Assembly: GCA_937991645.1 (NCBI GenBank)
Contig: CALKPL010000046.1
Location: 1-37,929 of the forward strand
Source of the DNA: UMGS1783 sp900555065
GTDB lineage: Bacteria; Bacillota; Clostridia; Oscillospirales; UMGS1783
DNA length: 37,929 nucleotides
Direction of reading: 5' to 3'
Within the stretch, counting starts at the first letter, position 1. Each line of letters starts with the position of its first letter. Under the pieces are notes generated by a model. That model was not told the origin of the DNA. It ran no database searches and saw only the letters and a list, made by a program, of their open reading frames with translations. The position numbers and the translations under genes are program-made. Below are positions 16,789 to 24,855 of this stretch, in pieces.

Positions 16789-16817
16789 TTTACAAATACA
16801 ACTTGCGGTTGTATAAT
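16789..16817 (+). promoter_or_regulatory. Promoter and operator of the XRE/S24 repressor operon
   Basis: TTTACA (16789-16794), a 17-bp spacer and TATAAT (16812-16817) form a strong promoter about 40 bp before the repressor. The inverted repeat ATACAAC-TTGCG-GTTGTAT (16796-16814) covers the spacer and part of the -10 box, a standard position for a repressor operator; it is the natural candidate site for the repressor encoded next. Confidence 0.8.
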
Positions 16818-16866
16818 ATAGGCGATCATGGAAAGCCTTCGTACAGGCTGAGAGGAGGAATCCCGC

Positions 16867-17469
16867 ATGCTGCACACGCGTCTCAAACAGCTTCGCACGG
16901 AAAAGGACCTGACCCAGGCCGCCCTTGCGCGGGAACTGAATGTCACCCAGCAGGCAGTGGCAAAATGGGAGTCTGGAAAATCCATGCCCGACCACTCCAT
17001 GCTGCTCCGGCTTTCGCGTTACTATGGTGTGAGCGTGGACTATCTACTGGGCCTGCCCGCGTCGATGCCGGGCGACGGCTTTGCCGGCCCGGTGCTCGTG
17101 CCCGTTGTCGGCGCGGTGCGCGCGGGTTACAACGCGTTTGCCTTTGAGGAGCATCTGGGCAGCGAGCCGGCGGGCATACGTTCGCCGGAGGGGTATTTCT
17201 ACCTCGTCGTCCGGGGCGACTCCATGGAACCGTATATTCATGACGGCGACCTTGCCCTTGTCCGCCGCCAGCAGACGCTGGAGGACGGCGACGTGGGCGT
17301 GATGGTCTACCGCGACGGCGAGGGTACGCTCAAGCGCTTTCGCAGGCAGTCGGGCGGCGTGGCGCTCGAGCCGTTCAACCCGGCGTATGAAACGCTTGTC
17401 CTCGCAGGTGAACAGCTGGAACAGCTCTATATCATCGGCCGGGTGGTTGAAACCAAAACCCGCTGGTAG
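16867..17469 (+). CDS. XRE-family repressor with S24 (LexA/CI-like) peptidase domain
   Basis: The product is 200 residues. The N-terminal HTH_3 domain (residues 5-60) contains LTQAALARELNVTQQAVAKW and ends DYLLGLP. The C-terminal S24 domain begins near residue 75 (VLVPVVGAVRAGY). The catalytic Ser lies in VRGDSMEPYI and the Lys in GEGTLKRF. The RAGY stretch is where self-cleavage between Ala and Gly occurs in LexA/CI proteins. It would repress transcription until RecA-stimulated autocleavage; the RecA part is inference. GAGAGGAGG precedes the ATG. It is followed after 21 bp by the radical-SAM gene. Confidence 0.92.
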   Translation: MLHTRLKQLRTEKDLTQAALARELNVTQQAVAKWESGKSMPDHSMLLRLSRYYGVSVDYLLGLPASMPGDGFAGPVLVPVVGAVRAGYNAFAFEEHLGSEPAGIRSPEGYFYLVVRGDSMEPYIHDGDLALVRRQQTLEDGDVGVMVYRDGEGTLKRFRRQSGGVALEPFNPAYETLVLAGEQLEQLYIIGRVVETKTRW

Positions 17470-17490
17470 CGCCGGAAAGGACGTAAACCC

Positions 17491-18828
17491 ATGGACCTTA
17501 TGCAAAAACTCACCATTTTGGCCGACAGCGCGAAATATGACGCGGCCTGTACCTCATCCGGCGCGGACCGGCCGAGCGTCAGCGGCGGCATTGGCAATAC
17601 AATGGCGGCGGGCTGCTGCCATTCTTTTTCGGCAGACGGGCGGTGTATTTCCCTGCTCAAAGTGCTGATGACCAACCACTGCGTGTACGACTGCAAATAC
17701 TGCGTCAACCGCCGCGGCAACGACGTGCCGCGCGCCGCGTTTACGCCTGACGAGCTGGCGGAGCTGACCGTTCAGTTTTACCGGCGCAATTATATCGAGG
17801 GCCTGTTCCTTTCCAGCGGCGTGATCCAGAGCCCCGACTACACCATGGAACGCATGATTAAGACGCTTGAAATCCTGCGCTACCGCCACAATTTCTGGGG
17901 CTATATCCACGCCAAAACCATTCCCGGCGCCCATCCGGACCTGATTCGCCGCCTGGGCCTTCTGGCCGACCGGCTGAGCGTCAACATTGAGCTACCGAGC
18001 GAAGCGAGCCTGCAAAAGCTCGCGCCGCATAAGAAAAAGACGGATATTCTATCGCCCATGGCGCAGATCAAAAATGGGGTGGAGCACAGCAAAAACGAGC
18101 GCGCCCTCTGTAAAAAGGCGCCCAGGTTCGCCACGGCGGGCCAGGCCACGCAGATGATTATCGGCGCGTCTCCCGAGACGGATTACCAGATTATCCGCCT
18201 GGCTTCCGGCCTTTATGAAAAATACGGCTTAAAGCGCGTGTTTTACTCGGCCTATGTGCCCGTGGTGTCGGATTCGCTCCTGCCCGCGCTCGACACGTCG
18301 CCGCCGCTGCTGCGCGAGCACAGGCTCTATCAGGCCGACTGGCTCATGCGCCAGTACGATTTTTCTGCGGATGAAATCTTGAGCGAGCGAGCGCCCAATT
18401 TCAATCCCTACCTTGATCCCAAGTGCAACTGGGCCGTCGGCAACATGCAGTTTTTTCCCGTGGACGTAAACCGCGCGCCCCTGCGCGACCTTCTGCGCGT
18501 GCCCGGAATCGGCCCCAAGAGCGCGCGGCGCATCGTACAGGCGCGGCGTACGGGCAGTCTGGGCTTCGCAGAGCTCAGGCGCATTGGCGTCGTGCTCAAG
18601 CGCGCAAAATACTTTATAATCGCCAGCGACCAGCCCTGCGGCCCGCGCCTGTCGCGGGAGAAGGTGACGCGCGCGCTGATCGACCCGAAAATCTACGCCT
18701 ACGGCGTGGAGCAGCTCACCATGTTCGACCTGCCCGGCGTAAAATTTGCCCTGCCCGGCCCGGGCGACGTACGCTCGGTGGGCGAGGCGGTTGAGGAGGC
18801 GGTGTTATGCCTGCAAAGCGCGCTCTAG
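17491..18828 (+). CDS. Radical SAM protein with helix-hairpin-helix, putative DNA modification/repair (TIGR03916 type)
   Basis: The product is 445 residues. The iron-sulfur motif is HCVYDCKYC (CxxxCxxC, about residue 62-70), preceded by CHSFSADGRCISLLKVLMTN. The SAM barrel includes FLSSGVIQSPDYTMERM and SVNIELPSEASLQKLAPHKK. The C-terminal part has a helix-hairpin-helix, LLRVPGIGPKSARRIV, which binds DNA without sequence specificity. This combination is the family annotated as putative DNA modification/repair radical SAM protein; the reaction is unknown. AAAGGA precedes the ATG. The 3' end overlaps the partner gene by 22 bp. Confidence 0.92.
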   Translation: MDLMQKLTILADSAKYDAACTSSGADRPSVSGGIGNTMAAGCCHSFSADGRCISLLKVLMTNHCVYDCKYCVNRRGNDVPRAAFTPDELAELTVQFYRRNYIEGLFLSSGVIQSPDYTMERMIKTLEILRYRHNFWGYIHAKTIPGAHPDLIRRLGLLADRLSVNIELPSEASLQKLAPHKKKTDILSPMAQIKNGVEHSKNERALCKKAPRFATAGQATQMIIGASPETDYQIIRLASGLYEKYGLKRVFYSAYVPVVSDSLLPALDTSPPLLREHRLYQADWLMRQYDFSADEILSERAPNFNPYLDPKCNWAVGNMQFFPVDVNRAPLRDLLRVPGIGPKSARRIVQARRTGSLGFAELRRIGVVLKRAKYFIIASDQPCGPRLSREKVTRALIDPKIYAYGVEQLTMFDLPGVKFALPGPGDVRSVGEAVEEAVLCLQSAL

Positions 18829-19580
18829 CCGCGCCGCGCGACGTGGTGTATCTGTACGACGGGAGTCTCGCCGGCTTTTTCAACTGCGTCTACGAGAGCG
18901 TATATCAGCACGAACTTCCGGCCGCCATTATGCCCGAGCAGGAGGCGCAGCCGAGTTTGATGCTTGAAAAATGGATCGACTCCGACCCGGACAGAGCCGC
19001 CCGTGTCCGCGCCTCGATTCCCCGGAAAATATCGCCGCGCGCCCTTGCGCTTGTGGAAAGCGTGTTTCTGAGCTGTATGGAGAAAAAGGAGATACGGACC
19101 CTGCGGTTTCTCCTGCTCGGCTATGCGCATGGCGGGCGGGTAATGCAAATGCTCGGCCATCCCGACGTTGCGCCGCTGCTGGCGGCTGCGCGCCATCTTG
19201 GCGGCGAATGCCATTTGCTCAAGGGCTTTATCCGGTTTTCGGACTACGGCGGGATGCTCGCCGCGACCATTACGCCGAAAAACTTTGTCCTGCCCCGCCT
19301 CGCGGGCCATTTTATCGCGCGTTATCAAAACGAGGATTTTACCATCTGTGACAAGACGCACGGCTGCGCCCTGATTTATGAAAACCGCATCTGCCGTATG
19401 GTGCGAATCGACGAACTGGAATTCCCGCCTGCGGACGAGACGGAGGAGCAGTACCGCGCCCTATGGCGGCAGTTTTATAAAACCATAGCCATTGAAGCGC
19501 GGCATAACCCAAAGTGCCGTATGACGCACATGCCCAAACGCTACTGGGAGAACATGACCGAAATGCGCGAGTATCTGTAG
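18807..19580 (+). CDS. DUF4130 / TIGR03915 probable DNA metabolism protein
   Basis: The product is 257 residues of the family that is nearly always paired with the radical SAM protein above. Recognisable blocks are VYLYDGSLAGFFNCVYESV at the N-terminus, ECHLLKGFIRFSD, ITPKNFVLPRLAGHFIAR, and the C-terminal RHNPKCRMTHMPKRYWENM, which in relatives resembles or fuses to uracil-DNA-glycosylase-like domains. The reaction is unknown. TTGAGGAGG precedes the ATG at 18807 inside the upstream gene. It ends the S24-radical-SAM operon; no clear terminator follows. Confidence 0.92.
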   Translation: MPAKRALAAPRDVVYLYDGSLAGFFNCVYESVYQHELPAAIMPEQEAQPSLMLEKWIDSDPDRAARVRASIPRKISPRALALVESVFLSCMEKKEIRTLRFLLLGYAHGGRVMQMLGHPDVAPLLAAARHLGGECHLLKGFIRFSDYGGMLAATITPKNFVLPRLAGHFIARYQNEDFTICDKTHGCALIYENRICRMVRIDELEFPPADETEEQYRALWRQFYKTIAIEARHNPKCRMTHMPKRYWENMTEMREYL

Positions 19581-20578
19581 TGTTCCGGCACACGCCAGGT
19601 TCAATCGTCTCAGCCGATTTGGCGGGATCTTCGCCTGCCCGCAAACGCGTACCGCCTGTAGGACCAGCTCCCGTCCCGCCTGCGGTCCGCCATGCGCGGC
19701 GAACTCTGTGCGCCGCAGCCGCCCGCCTTCAGGGCCGGCGCAGAGAATCGTCCTGTTGATATATATACAAACAGTATTATTTCGGCTTACAAATCCGTAT
19801 CGGCGAATATTCTTTTGCTCTTCCATGCGGGGAACCGTCGGCGTAAGGCCGGCCGCGGCGCCCCGCTTTTTTTATCCGCCGTCCATGCCTCCGAAACATC
19901 CGCGCGCCGCGGGTTTGCGGCCCGCCATGCGCGCGCCCTGCCATATCTGTCCGTCCGCAGCCGCGTTTCGGCTACGCGTCCCCCGCCGTCGTTTTTTACG
20001 CCGGCATGTCCCGCGCTTGCGGCTGCGTGTCTGTACGCCAGTTTTCCAGCCCTTTTTCCGCCATGCAAATGGCCGCTTTGGGACCCGTCGCGCCGCGCGC
20101 AATTCCGCCCGGCGTTTTGCGTCCGGCCCCGGTTGTTCTGCCGTTCGGCGCGGCGCCCGCGCTTGCCGCGAAATGCGGCGTGCTTCGCCAGTGTTGCGTA
20201 CGCGGCGCAGGTTCCGAGCTTCTCCATGCGCGCCGTCCGAAGCGGGCCCCCGCGCCGCGCCGCCGCCCGCCTCGTTTCTCGCCGCGCGGCCCCGCGTCCG
20301 GCCGTTCGGCTTTTGCAATGATCGAGCAGGCGGTATGGTGTTCCCTCTGCGCGCCCCTCTCCCTATTCGCGGCCTTTTACAGCCGCGCCGCGCGCCTGCA
20401 TCCGCCCGCAGCCAGCCGGTTCCCGCAGCCAGCCGGTTCCCACCGCCTGGTTCCCGCCGCCTACCCGTCGTCCCTGCGCCTGCCACGCCCTGCGCCCGCC
20501 CCGGCCGTGTCTTTGCCCGGCTCCAGTGCTTACCTCTTGCGTCGGATATGCGGAAACCGCATTTTCCAAATCCCGCAT
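19581..20578. other. About 1 kb GC-rich stretch without a supportable gene
   Basis: Several long open frames overlap here on both strands, but all are Ala/Arg/Pro-rich, lack good ribosome binding sites and match nothing recognised. It contains a 17-bp exact tandem duplication (20408-20424 and 20425-20441, unit GCAGCCAGCCGGTTCCC) and a short AT-rich island near 19755-19800. Loss of a former gene or an uncharacterised RNA cannot be excluded. Confidence 0.5.
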
Positions 20579-20608
20579 AAAAAAAGGAGGGGCAACGCCC
20601 CCTCCTTT
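20579..20608 (-). terminator. Terminator of the SpaA-like gene
   Basis: AAAGGAGGGG (20583-20592) pairs with CCCCTCCTTT (20599-20608). On the minus strand the stem runs into a T-run (A at 20579-20585). Confidence 0.9.
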
Positions 20609-20622
20609 GTTGTTTTGTGGAA

Positions 20623-22572
20623 TCAGTCCGCTTCTTTTGCCGCATGATAGAAAAACGTAACCTCCTCCGTTTCGGTGACATGCGCCAGCGAAAAGGACAG
20701 GGGCGGCACGGGCTCATACCCGTAAACGGGTTTGAAGCGGACGGACAGGGGCGCGCCCCGGTAGACGGTATACGCGTCCTGGCCCGCGAGGTCGAGCATG
20801 GTGAAGCCATCCGTGTAGCTGACGCGGACAGAGGCCGTCTGCAGCCGGTTATACAGCAGTCCGGGCCGGGTCTCGACCCGGTAACCCGGCATATCGAACG
20901 CCTGCCGGACGTCATACTGAAAATCTTCGCCGTCCGGATCTGTGCGGGGCAGGCCGGAAAACCGGTAGTACTCCGCACCGGCGGTCGAAACCATCTGCTG
21001 CCGGCAGAGCGCGCCGTTACAGTACAGGTTCAGCGTCATGCCGAGCGGGCGGGATCGGTACGCGTTGTCGAAATCCTCCCAGACAATGTGTCCGTCCACA
21101 TAGGCTGTGCCGTCGAGCGGCGCAAGCGTAATTTCAGCCTGCCATGCTGTCCGATCCTCCGTGAAAACGGCGGCCTTTGGCGCCTGAAATCCGGCGGGAG
21201 GCAGGGCGGTAAGCGTACAGCCGTCGGTCGGAAGCGTGTGGAACACTACAGCGCCCCATGCGTCCGTGACCTGTTCGCCGAGCGGCCCGCCGTCGCTTGC
21301 CGCCGTCACGCGCACGCCGGGCAGGGGCCTGCCGTCCTCACCGCGAACGCGCACTTCCACGCCGCCCGGACCGGGCCTGCGCAGGCGCAGGGTACGGGTG
21401 GGCACGCCGTCCACACGGACAAGGCCCCAGCTGTCAACCGTCACGGCATACTGCCGGATTAATCCGTCCGGGCCCTGTTCCGTCAGCGTATACGCGCCCG
21501 CTTCCAACGCGCGGAACGCCGCAGCGCCCGTACCGTCCGTCCTGCGCTCCTGAACGCCGCCTTCCGCGTCTGTCAGACGCAGGCGAATGCCGAACCGCGG
21601 CTCCTGCTCTTCGCCCAGACATGAAACGCGCAGGTCCGCGCAGGCGGACAGGCGCAGTTCAACCCGTTCGGCGTACGCGCCGTCCTCGCGTACAAGCACC
21701 GGAAAGACTTCCCGCTGCGCGCATAGCCCCTGCGCCGCTTCACGCACGCGCAGCAGATACGCGCCGGGCCGCAGGCCGTTGAAGACGGCTTCACCCGCGT
21801 TGTCCGTTACTGCGACCTGTTCAGGTCCGGGTTCATTGTCGCTGTTTTCCGGGCCGGTTGCCTCTGTTTGCCTGCCTGCGCCGGCCGCCGTGCCGTCACA
21901 GGGCGCGTTTTGCACGGCGTGGGCCGCCTGGCCGCTTTGCTGCGCGTCGTACGTTTCTGAACCGCCCTCCGCGGGAGTGCGGCCCGCAAGGGTGCGGCCC
22001 GCGAGGGTGCGGCCCGCGAGGGTGCGGGTGGCCGATTCGGACGAGAGCGATAGCACGCAGCCGGGGACGGGCTCGCCCGTTTCCCCATGCAGTGCCGTAA
22101 CGTCGATGCGCGCCGCAGACACGTCGGGCAGCAGCAGGGTATCCGCCTCCGTCCCGTTTACAATGTACGCGCCGTCCCGTACGGCGATCAGCTGCGGAAC
22201 TTCCATCCGCAGGTAGCCGCGCGGCGGCTCTATTTCCACAAGCGTGTATTCCCCGTCAGGCAGGTTTGCATACAGGATCCGGCCGTCCGCGTCGGTAACG
22301 CTGCGGCTGACGGTATGCGTGCCGCGTCGCAGCTCGAATATTGCGCCCGCGAGTCCAGCGCCTGTGGCGGGGTCGATTTTCCGCACGGCAAAAGCGCCGT
22401 CAGCGGCATGCGGACCGTTGCAGGGGCGGCATGTTCCATTGCACCGTTCCTGGTCGCAGACGTCGCTGCAATCGCAGCAGGAGGCGCTGCACACGGACTG
22501 CGTCCTCTGCCTGGGATACGGGCAGCTGTCCCGCCTGTTCAGCCGCTTTGTATTTGGTTCATATGGGGTCAT
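20623..22572 (-). CDS. Multi-domain SpaA/Cna-B-type prealbumin-fold protein with Cys-rich N-terminus
   Basis: The product is 649 residues. After a Cys-rich head (SVCSASCCDCSDVCDQERC and CNGTCRPCNG within the first 55 residues) come several beta-sandwich modules. Their signature strands include AGAIFELRRGTHTV, LPDGEYTLVEIEPPRGYL, VFNGLRPGAYLLRVREA, FRALEAGAYTLTEQGPDGL and LPGVRVTAASDGG. These are collagen-binding/pilin-type (SpaA, Cna-B) repeats. A TLAGR pentapeptide is repeated, encoded by a 15-bp tandem repeat at 21976-22020. Unlike typical family members it shows no signal peptide, C-terminal LPxTG-like motif or membrane tail. GAGGAGG precedes the ATG. It lies downstream of the sortase gene on the same strand. 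Confidence 0.85.
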   Translation of the reverse strand: MTPYEPNTKRLNRRDSCPYPRQRTQSVCSASCCDCSDVCDQERCNGTCRPCNGPHAADGAFAVRKIDPATGAGLAGAIFELRRGTHTVSRSVTDADGRILYANLPDGEYTLVEIEPPRGYLRMEVPQLIAVRDGAYIVNGTEADTLLLPDVSAARIDVTALHGETGEPVPGCVLSLSSESATRTLAGRTLAGRTLAGRTPAEGGSETYDAQQSGQAAHAVQNAPCDGTAAGAGRQTEATGPENSDNEPGPEQVAVTDNAGEAVFNGLRPGAYLLRVREAAQGLCAQREVFPVLVREDGAYAERVELRLSACADLRVSCLGEEQEPRFGIRLRLTDAEGGVQERRTDGTGAAAFRALEAGAYTLTEQGPDGLIRQYAVTVDSWGLVRVDGVPTRTLRLRRPGPGGVEVRVRGEDGRPLPGVRVTAASDGGPLGEQVTDAWGAVVFHTLPTDGCTLTALPPAGFQAPKAAVFTEDRTAWQAEITLAPLDGTAYVDGHIVWEDFDNAYRSRPLGMTLNLYCNGALCRQQMVSTAGAEYYRFSGLPRTDPDGEDFQYDVRQAFDMPGYRVETRPGLLYNRLQTASVRVSYTDGFTMLDLAGQDAYTVYRGAPLSVRFKPVYGYEPVPPLSFSLAHVTETEEVTFFYHAAKEAD

Positions 22573-22706
22573 GGGACTGTCCTCCTCATGTTTATTGCAG
22601 CATGGTTGAAGCCATTCCCATTATACGGCCGTTCGCGCGTTTGCGTGCGGGAACTGTCGAAACCTGTGCAAACGGGTCGAAAGCGGCGAATCCGGCGTGC
22701 AGGCGC

Positions 22707-22736
22707 AAAAAAAGGCGGGACGTACGTCCCGCCTTT
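22707..22736 (-). terminator. Terminator of the sortase gene
   Basis: A perfect 26-bp palindrome (22711-22736, arm AAAGGCGGGACGT) is flanked by an A-run, which on the minus strand is a T-run after the stem. The sortase and SpaA-like genes are therefore probably separate transcripts. Confidence 0.85.
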
Positions 22737-22764
22737 CCGTTATATGTCCGGCCCGAACGCCCGG

Positions 22765-23829
22765 TCAGTCCGCCTGTGTTTCGGCAGGCGTACGGACGTC
22801 CGATTTAATAAGCTTTGCGCACAGAACGAGCCGGTCCGCGTCGTCCGTGCAGGTAGACAGGGTGATTATCCTGTCGTCCGCGCCCACGTCCACGCCGAAA
22901 TCGCAGAAGCTCTTGTCCTGCATCTGCCCCACCATGTTTAAAAACTCCTCGTCGTTGGCGAACGTGGTCTGGATATAGTTGAAATCGACGCTTGTCGTAA
23001 ACACGGCGAACACGCGCCAGACCGACTGTTCGTTAAGCGTCGTCAGGCGCACGATGTGGTATGCGTCGCGCTCCTGCCACCAGTCCTCGCGGCAGTACTC
23101 TATCGATCCGAACATGGACATATCCCTGCGCCCATGGCCGTATAGAATCGTGTTTCTGTTATTGGCCAGCTTGTCGAAATTGTTTCGGTAATCCGCAAAA
23201 ATCCAGCCTGCCTGGGTATAATTCCCCTCAAAGTCCCGCTTCAGATAATACTCGTTGTCATTCGTCTGGACCACCGGATAGTCGATCTTGGTGCCGTTGA
23301 CACGAATCCAGCCGACCGTATCGGGGTTCTTTGCCACAAGCTCTTCCAGGTTCACGTCCAGGTATTGCAGGGCGGCGTCCTCGCCGTCGTCGTCGTCCAT
23401 GGGCGCGATTCCCTTGCCTTCCATGCCCGCCACGACTCCGGCCAGGCCCGCAAGGCTGTCGCTTATCTGCTTGGTCTTGTAGTTTTCATACATCCAGCGC
23501 CCAAGCAGAAACGCGCACACAAGGAACACGCACGCGCACACCGCGATGCCGACGTTGTAGACCCAGCCCGCCTTCTTTTTTTTACCGGCCCCCGCGCGCT
23601 CCTTTTTCTGCGCTGTTTTGCCGGCGGAGTGTCTTTTGCGCGCGGTTTTTCTGCTGACTGCAGCCGTCCTTCCGCGCGCGGCGTCTGCGCCGGTCGCAGT
23701 CTCTGTCCGCACGGCGTCTTCGCCGTTCGGCACCGGCGCGGCCTCCATGGGTATGTCGCCGGGCGTGTGCGCCGCAGGCTGCAGTTCGCGCTCTTCGCGC
23801 CCGTCCTGGTTCCTGTTTTCCTCTGCCAT
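22765..23829 (-). CDS. Class B sortase
   Basis: The product is 354 residues. A long hydrophilic, basic N-terminal cytoplasmic tail (about 88 residues, ending KKKKAGW) precedes one membrane anchor (VYNVGIAVCACVFLVCAFLL). The sortase domain follows: VGWIRVNGTKIDYPVVQ, catalytic His in ILYGHGRRDMSMFG, catalytic Cys in ITLSTCTDDADRLVLCAKL with the Arg shortly after. The TLSTC motif and overall layout are class B. The enzyme would cleave a C-terminal sorting motif and join proteins to peptidoglycan or pili. GGAGG precedes the ATG. No sorting-motif protein is seen in the window. Confidence 0.93.
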   Translation of the reverse strand: MAEENRNQDGREERELQPAAHTPGDIPMEAAPVPNGEDAVRTETATGADAARGRTAAVSRKTARKRHSAGKTAQKKERAGAGKKKKAGWVYNVGIAVCACVFLVCAFLLGRWMYENYKTKQISDSLAGLAGVVAGMEGKGIAPMDDDDGEDAALQYLDVNLEELVAKNPDTVGWIRVNGTKIDYPVVQTNDNEYYLKRDFEGNYTQAGWIFADYRNNFDKLANNRNTILYGHGRRDMSMFGSIEYCREDWWQERDAYHIVRLTTLNEQSVWRVFAVFTTSVDFNYIQTTFANDEEFLNMVGQMQDKSFCDFGVDVGADDRIITLSTCTDDADRLVLCAKLIKSDVRTPAETQAD

Positions 23830-23997
23830 AGAGACCGTCCTCCTGTGATCTGTGATAGGGCATTTTCCCGCCGCCGTCCGAGGGCGCGGCGGCGCAGCCG
23901 TCTTCGGGTATTATATCATCCGGCCCCGCAAAGTGCAATAGCTGGCGCGCCCAAAATCCAGAATTCCCTGTTTTTAGCATAAACTGGACCAAATCGA

Positions 23998-24026
23998 TTG
24001 ACGCGGGCAAGCCGGAGTGCTATCAT
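23998..24026 (+). promoter_or_regulatory. Sigma-A-like promoter of the aldolase-dehydrogenase pair
   Basis: TTGACG (23998-24003), a 17-bp spacer and TATCAT (24021-24026) lie about 30 bp before the aldolase start. Confidence 0.7.
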
Positions 24027-24057
24027 GGGGGTATCTTAAATATTTGGAGGGATATCC

Positions 24058-24855
24058 ATGCGAAAGGCGTTATTCAAAATCCGTGAAAAAATGCGGCGCA
24101 GAGAATTCATCCTCGGCACGAACACTACGTTTAACGACGCGTGCGTGACGGAGCTGCTGGGCGACTGCGGCTTCGACTTTATCTGGATCGACATGGAGCA
24201 CACCACCATCACCAAGGACAGCGCCGTACAGCACCTGATCGCCTGCCGTGCGAGCGGAGCTGCTTCGTTTGTGCGCATTCCGTGGAACGACCCCGTGCTC
24301 GCCAAGCCTATTCTGGACATGGGCGCGGACGGGATCATCATTCCGCAGATCCGCAGCTACGACGAGGCGGTCGCCGCGGTCGCCGCCATGAAATACCCGC
24401 CGAAGGGCGTGCGCGGCTGGGCCCCCGTCCGCGCCTCCGACTACGGGCTGGACACGCAGGCGTACATGACCGAGTACGGGGACGACCGCACCCTCTGCCT
24501 GCCCCAGATCGAGCACATCGGCGCTGTGCGCGATATTGAGCGCATCTGTACCATCGAGGGCATCGACGCGCTCGTCATCGGTCCGATGGATCTCTCGGCC
24601 TCCCTTGGCAAGCTCGGGCAGATCCACGACCCGGAGGTGGAGGCGGCCATAGAGCGCGTCTGCACCGCGGCGCGGGAGAAGGACGTGCCCGTCTGCATTG
24701 CCGCCGGGTTCGACCCGCCCTTTGTCAGAAAGCTCATATCGCTCGGCGTCACCATATTCTGCAGCACCGGCGACGCTGGCTTCATCCAGACCGGCGCCAG
24801 GGCGCACATAAGCGCGGCGCAGGAGCTGTTTGCCAAGGCGGGAGGCGCGAAATGA
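24058..24855 (+). CDS. HpcH/HpaI-family aldolase
   Basis: The product is a 265-residue class II (metal-dependent) pyruvate-type aldolase, cleaving or forming 2-keto-3-deoxy acids. IWIDMEHT carries the base region, SFVRIPWND the substrate Arg, CLPQIEHIGAVRDIERI the metal Glu and IGPMDLSASLG the metal Asp. Relatives include 2-keto-3-deoxy-L-rhamnonate and 2,4-dihydroxyhept-2-enedioate aldolases; the specific substrate cannot be fixed. GGAGG precedes the ATG. The stop overlaps the next start by 4 bp, so the aldolase and dehydrogenase are coupled and probably act in one pathway. Confidence 0.9.
   Translation: MRKALFKIREKMRRREFILGTNTTFNDACVTELLGDCGFDFIWIDMEHTTITKDSAVQHLIACRASGAASFVRIPWNDPVLAKPILDMGADGIIIPQIRSYDEAVAAVAAMKYPPKGVRGWAPVRASDYGLDTQAYMTEYGDDRTLCLPQIEHIGAVRDIERICTIEGIDALVIGPMDLSASLGKLGQIHDPEVEAAIERVCTAAREKDVPVCIAAGFDPPFVRKLISLGVTIFCSTGDAGFIQTGARAHISAAQELFAKAGGAK

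Noticed and set aside
19692..20978. Several 200-370 codon frames on both strands in the GC-rich gap
   Set aside because: Compositionally biased (Ala, Arg, Pro), mutually overlapping, no start signals, no recognisable family.
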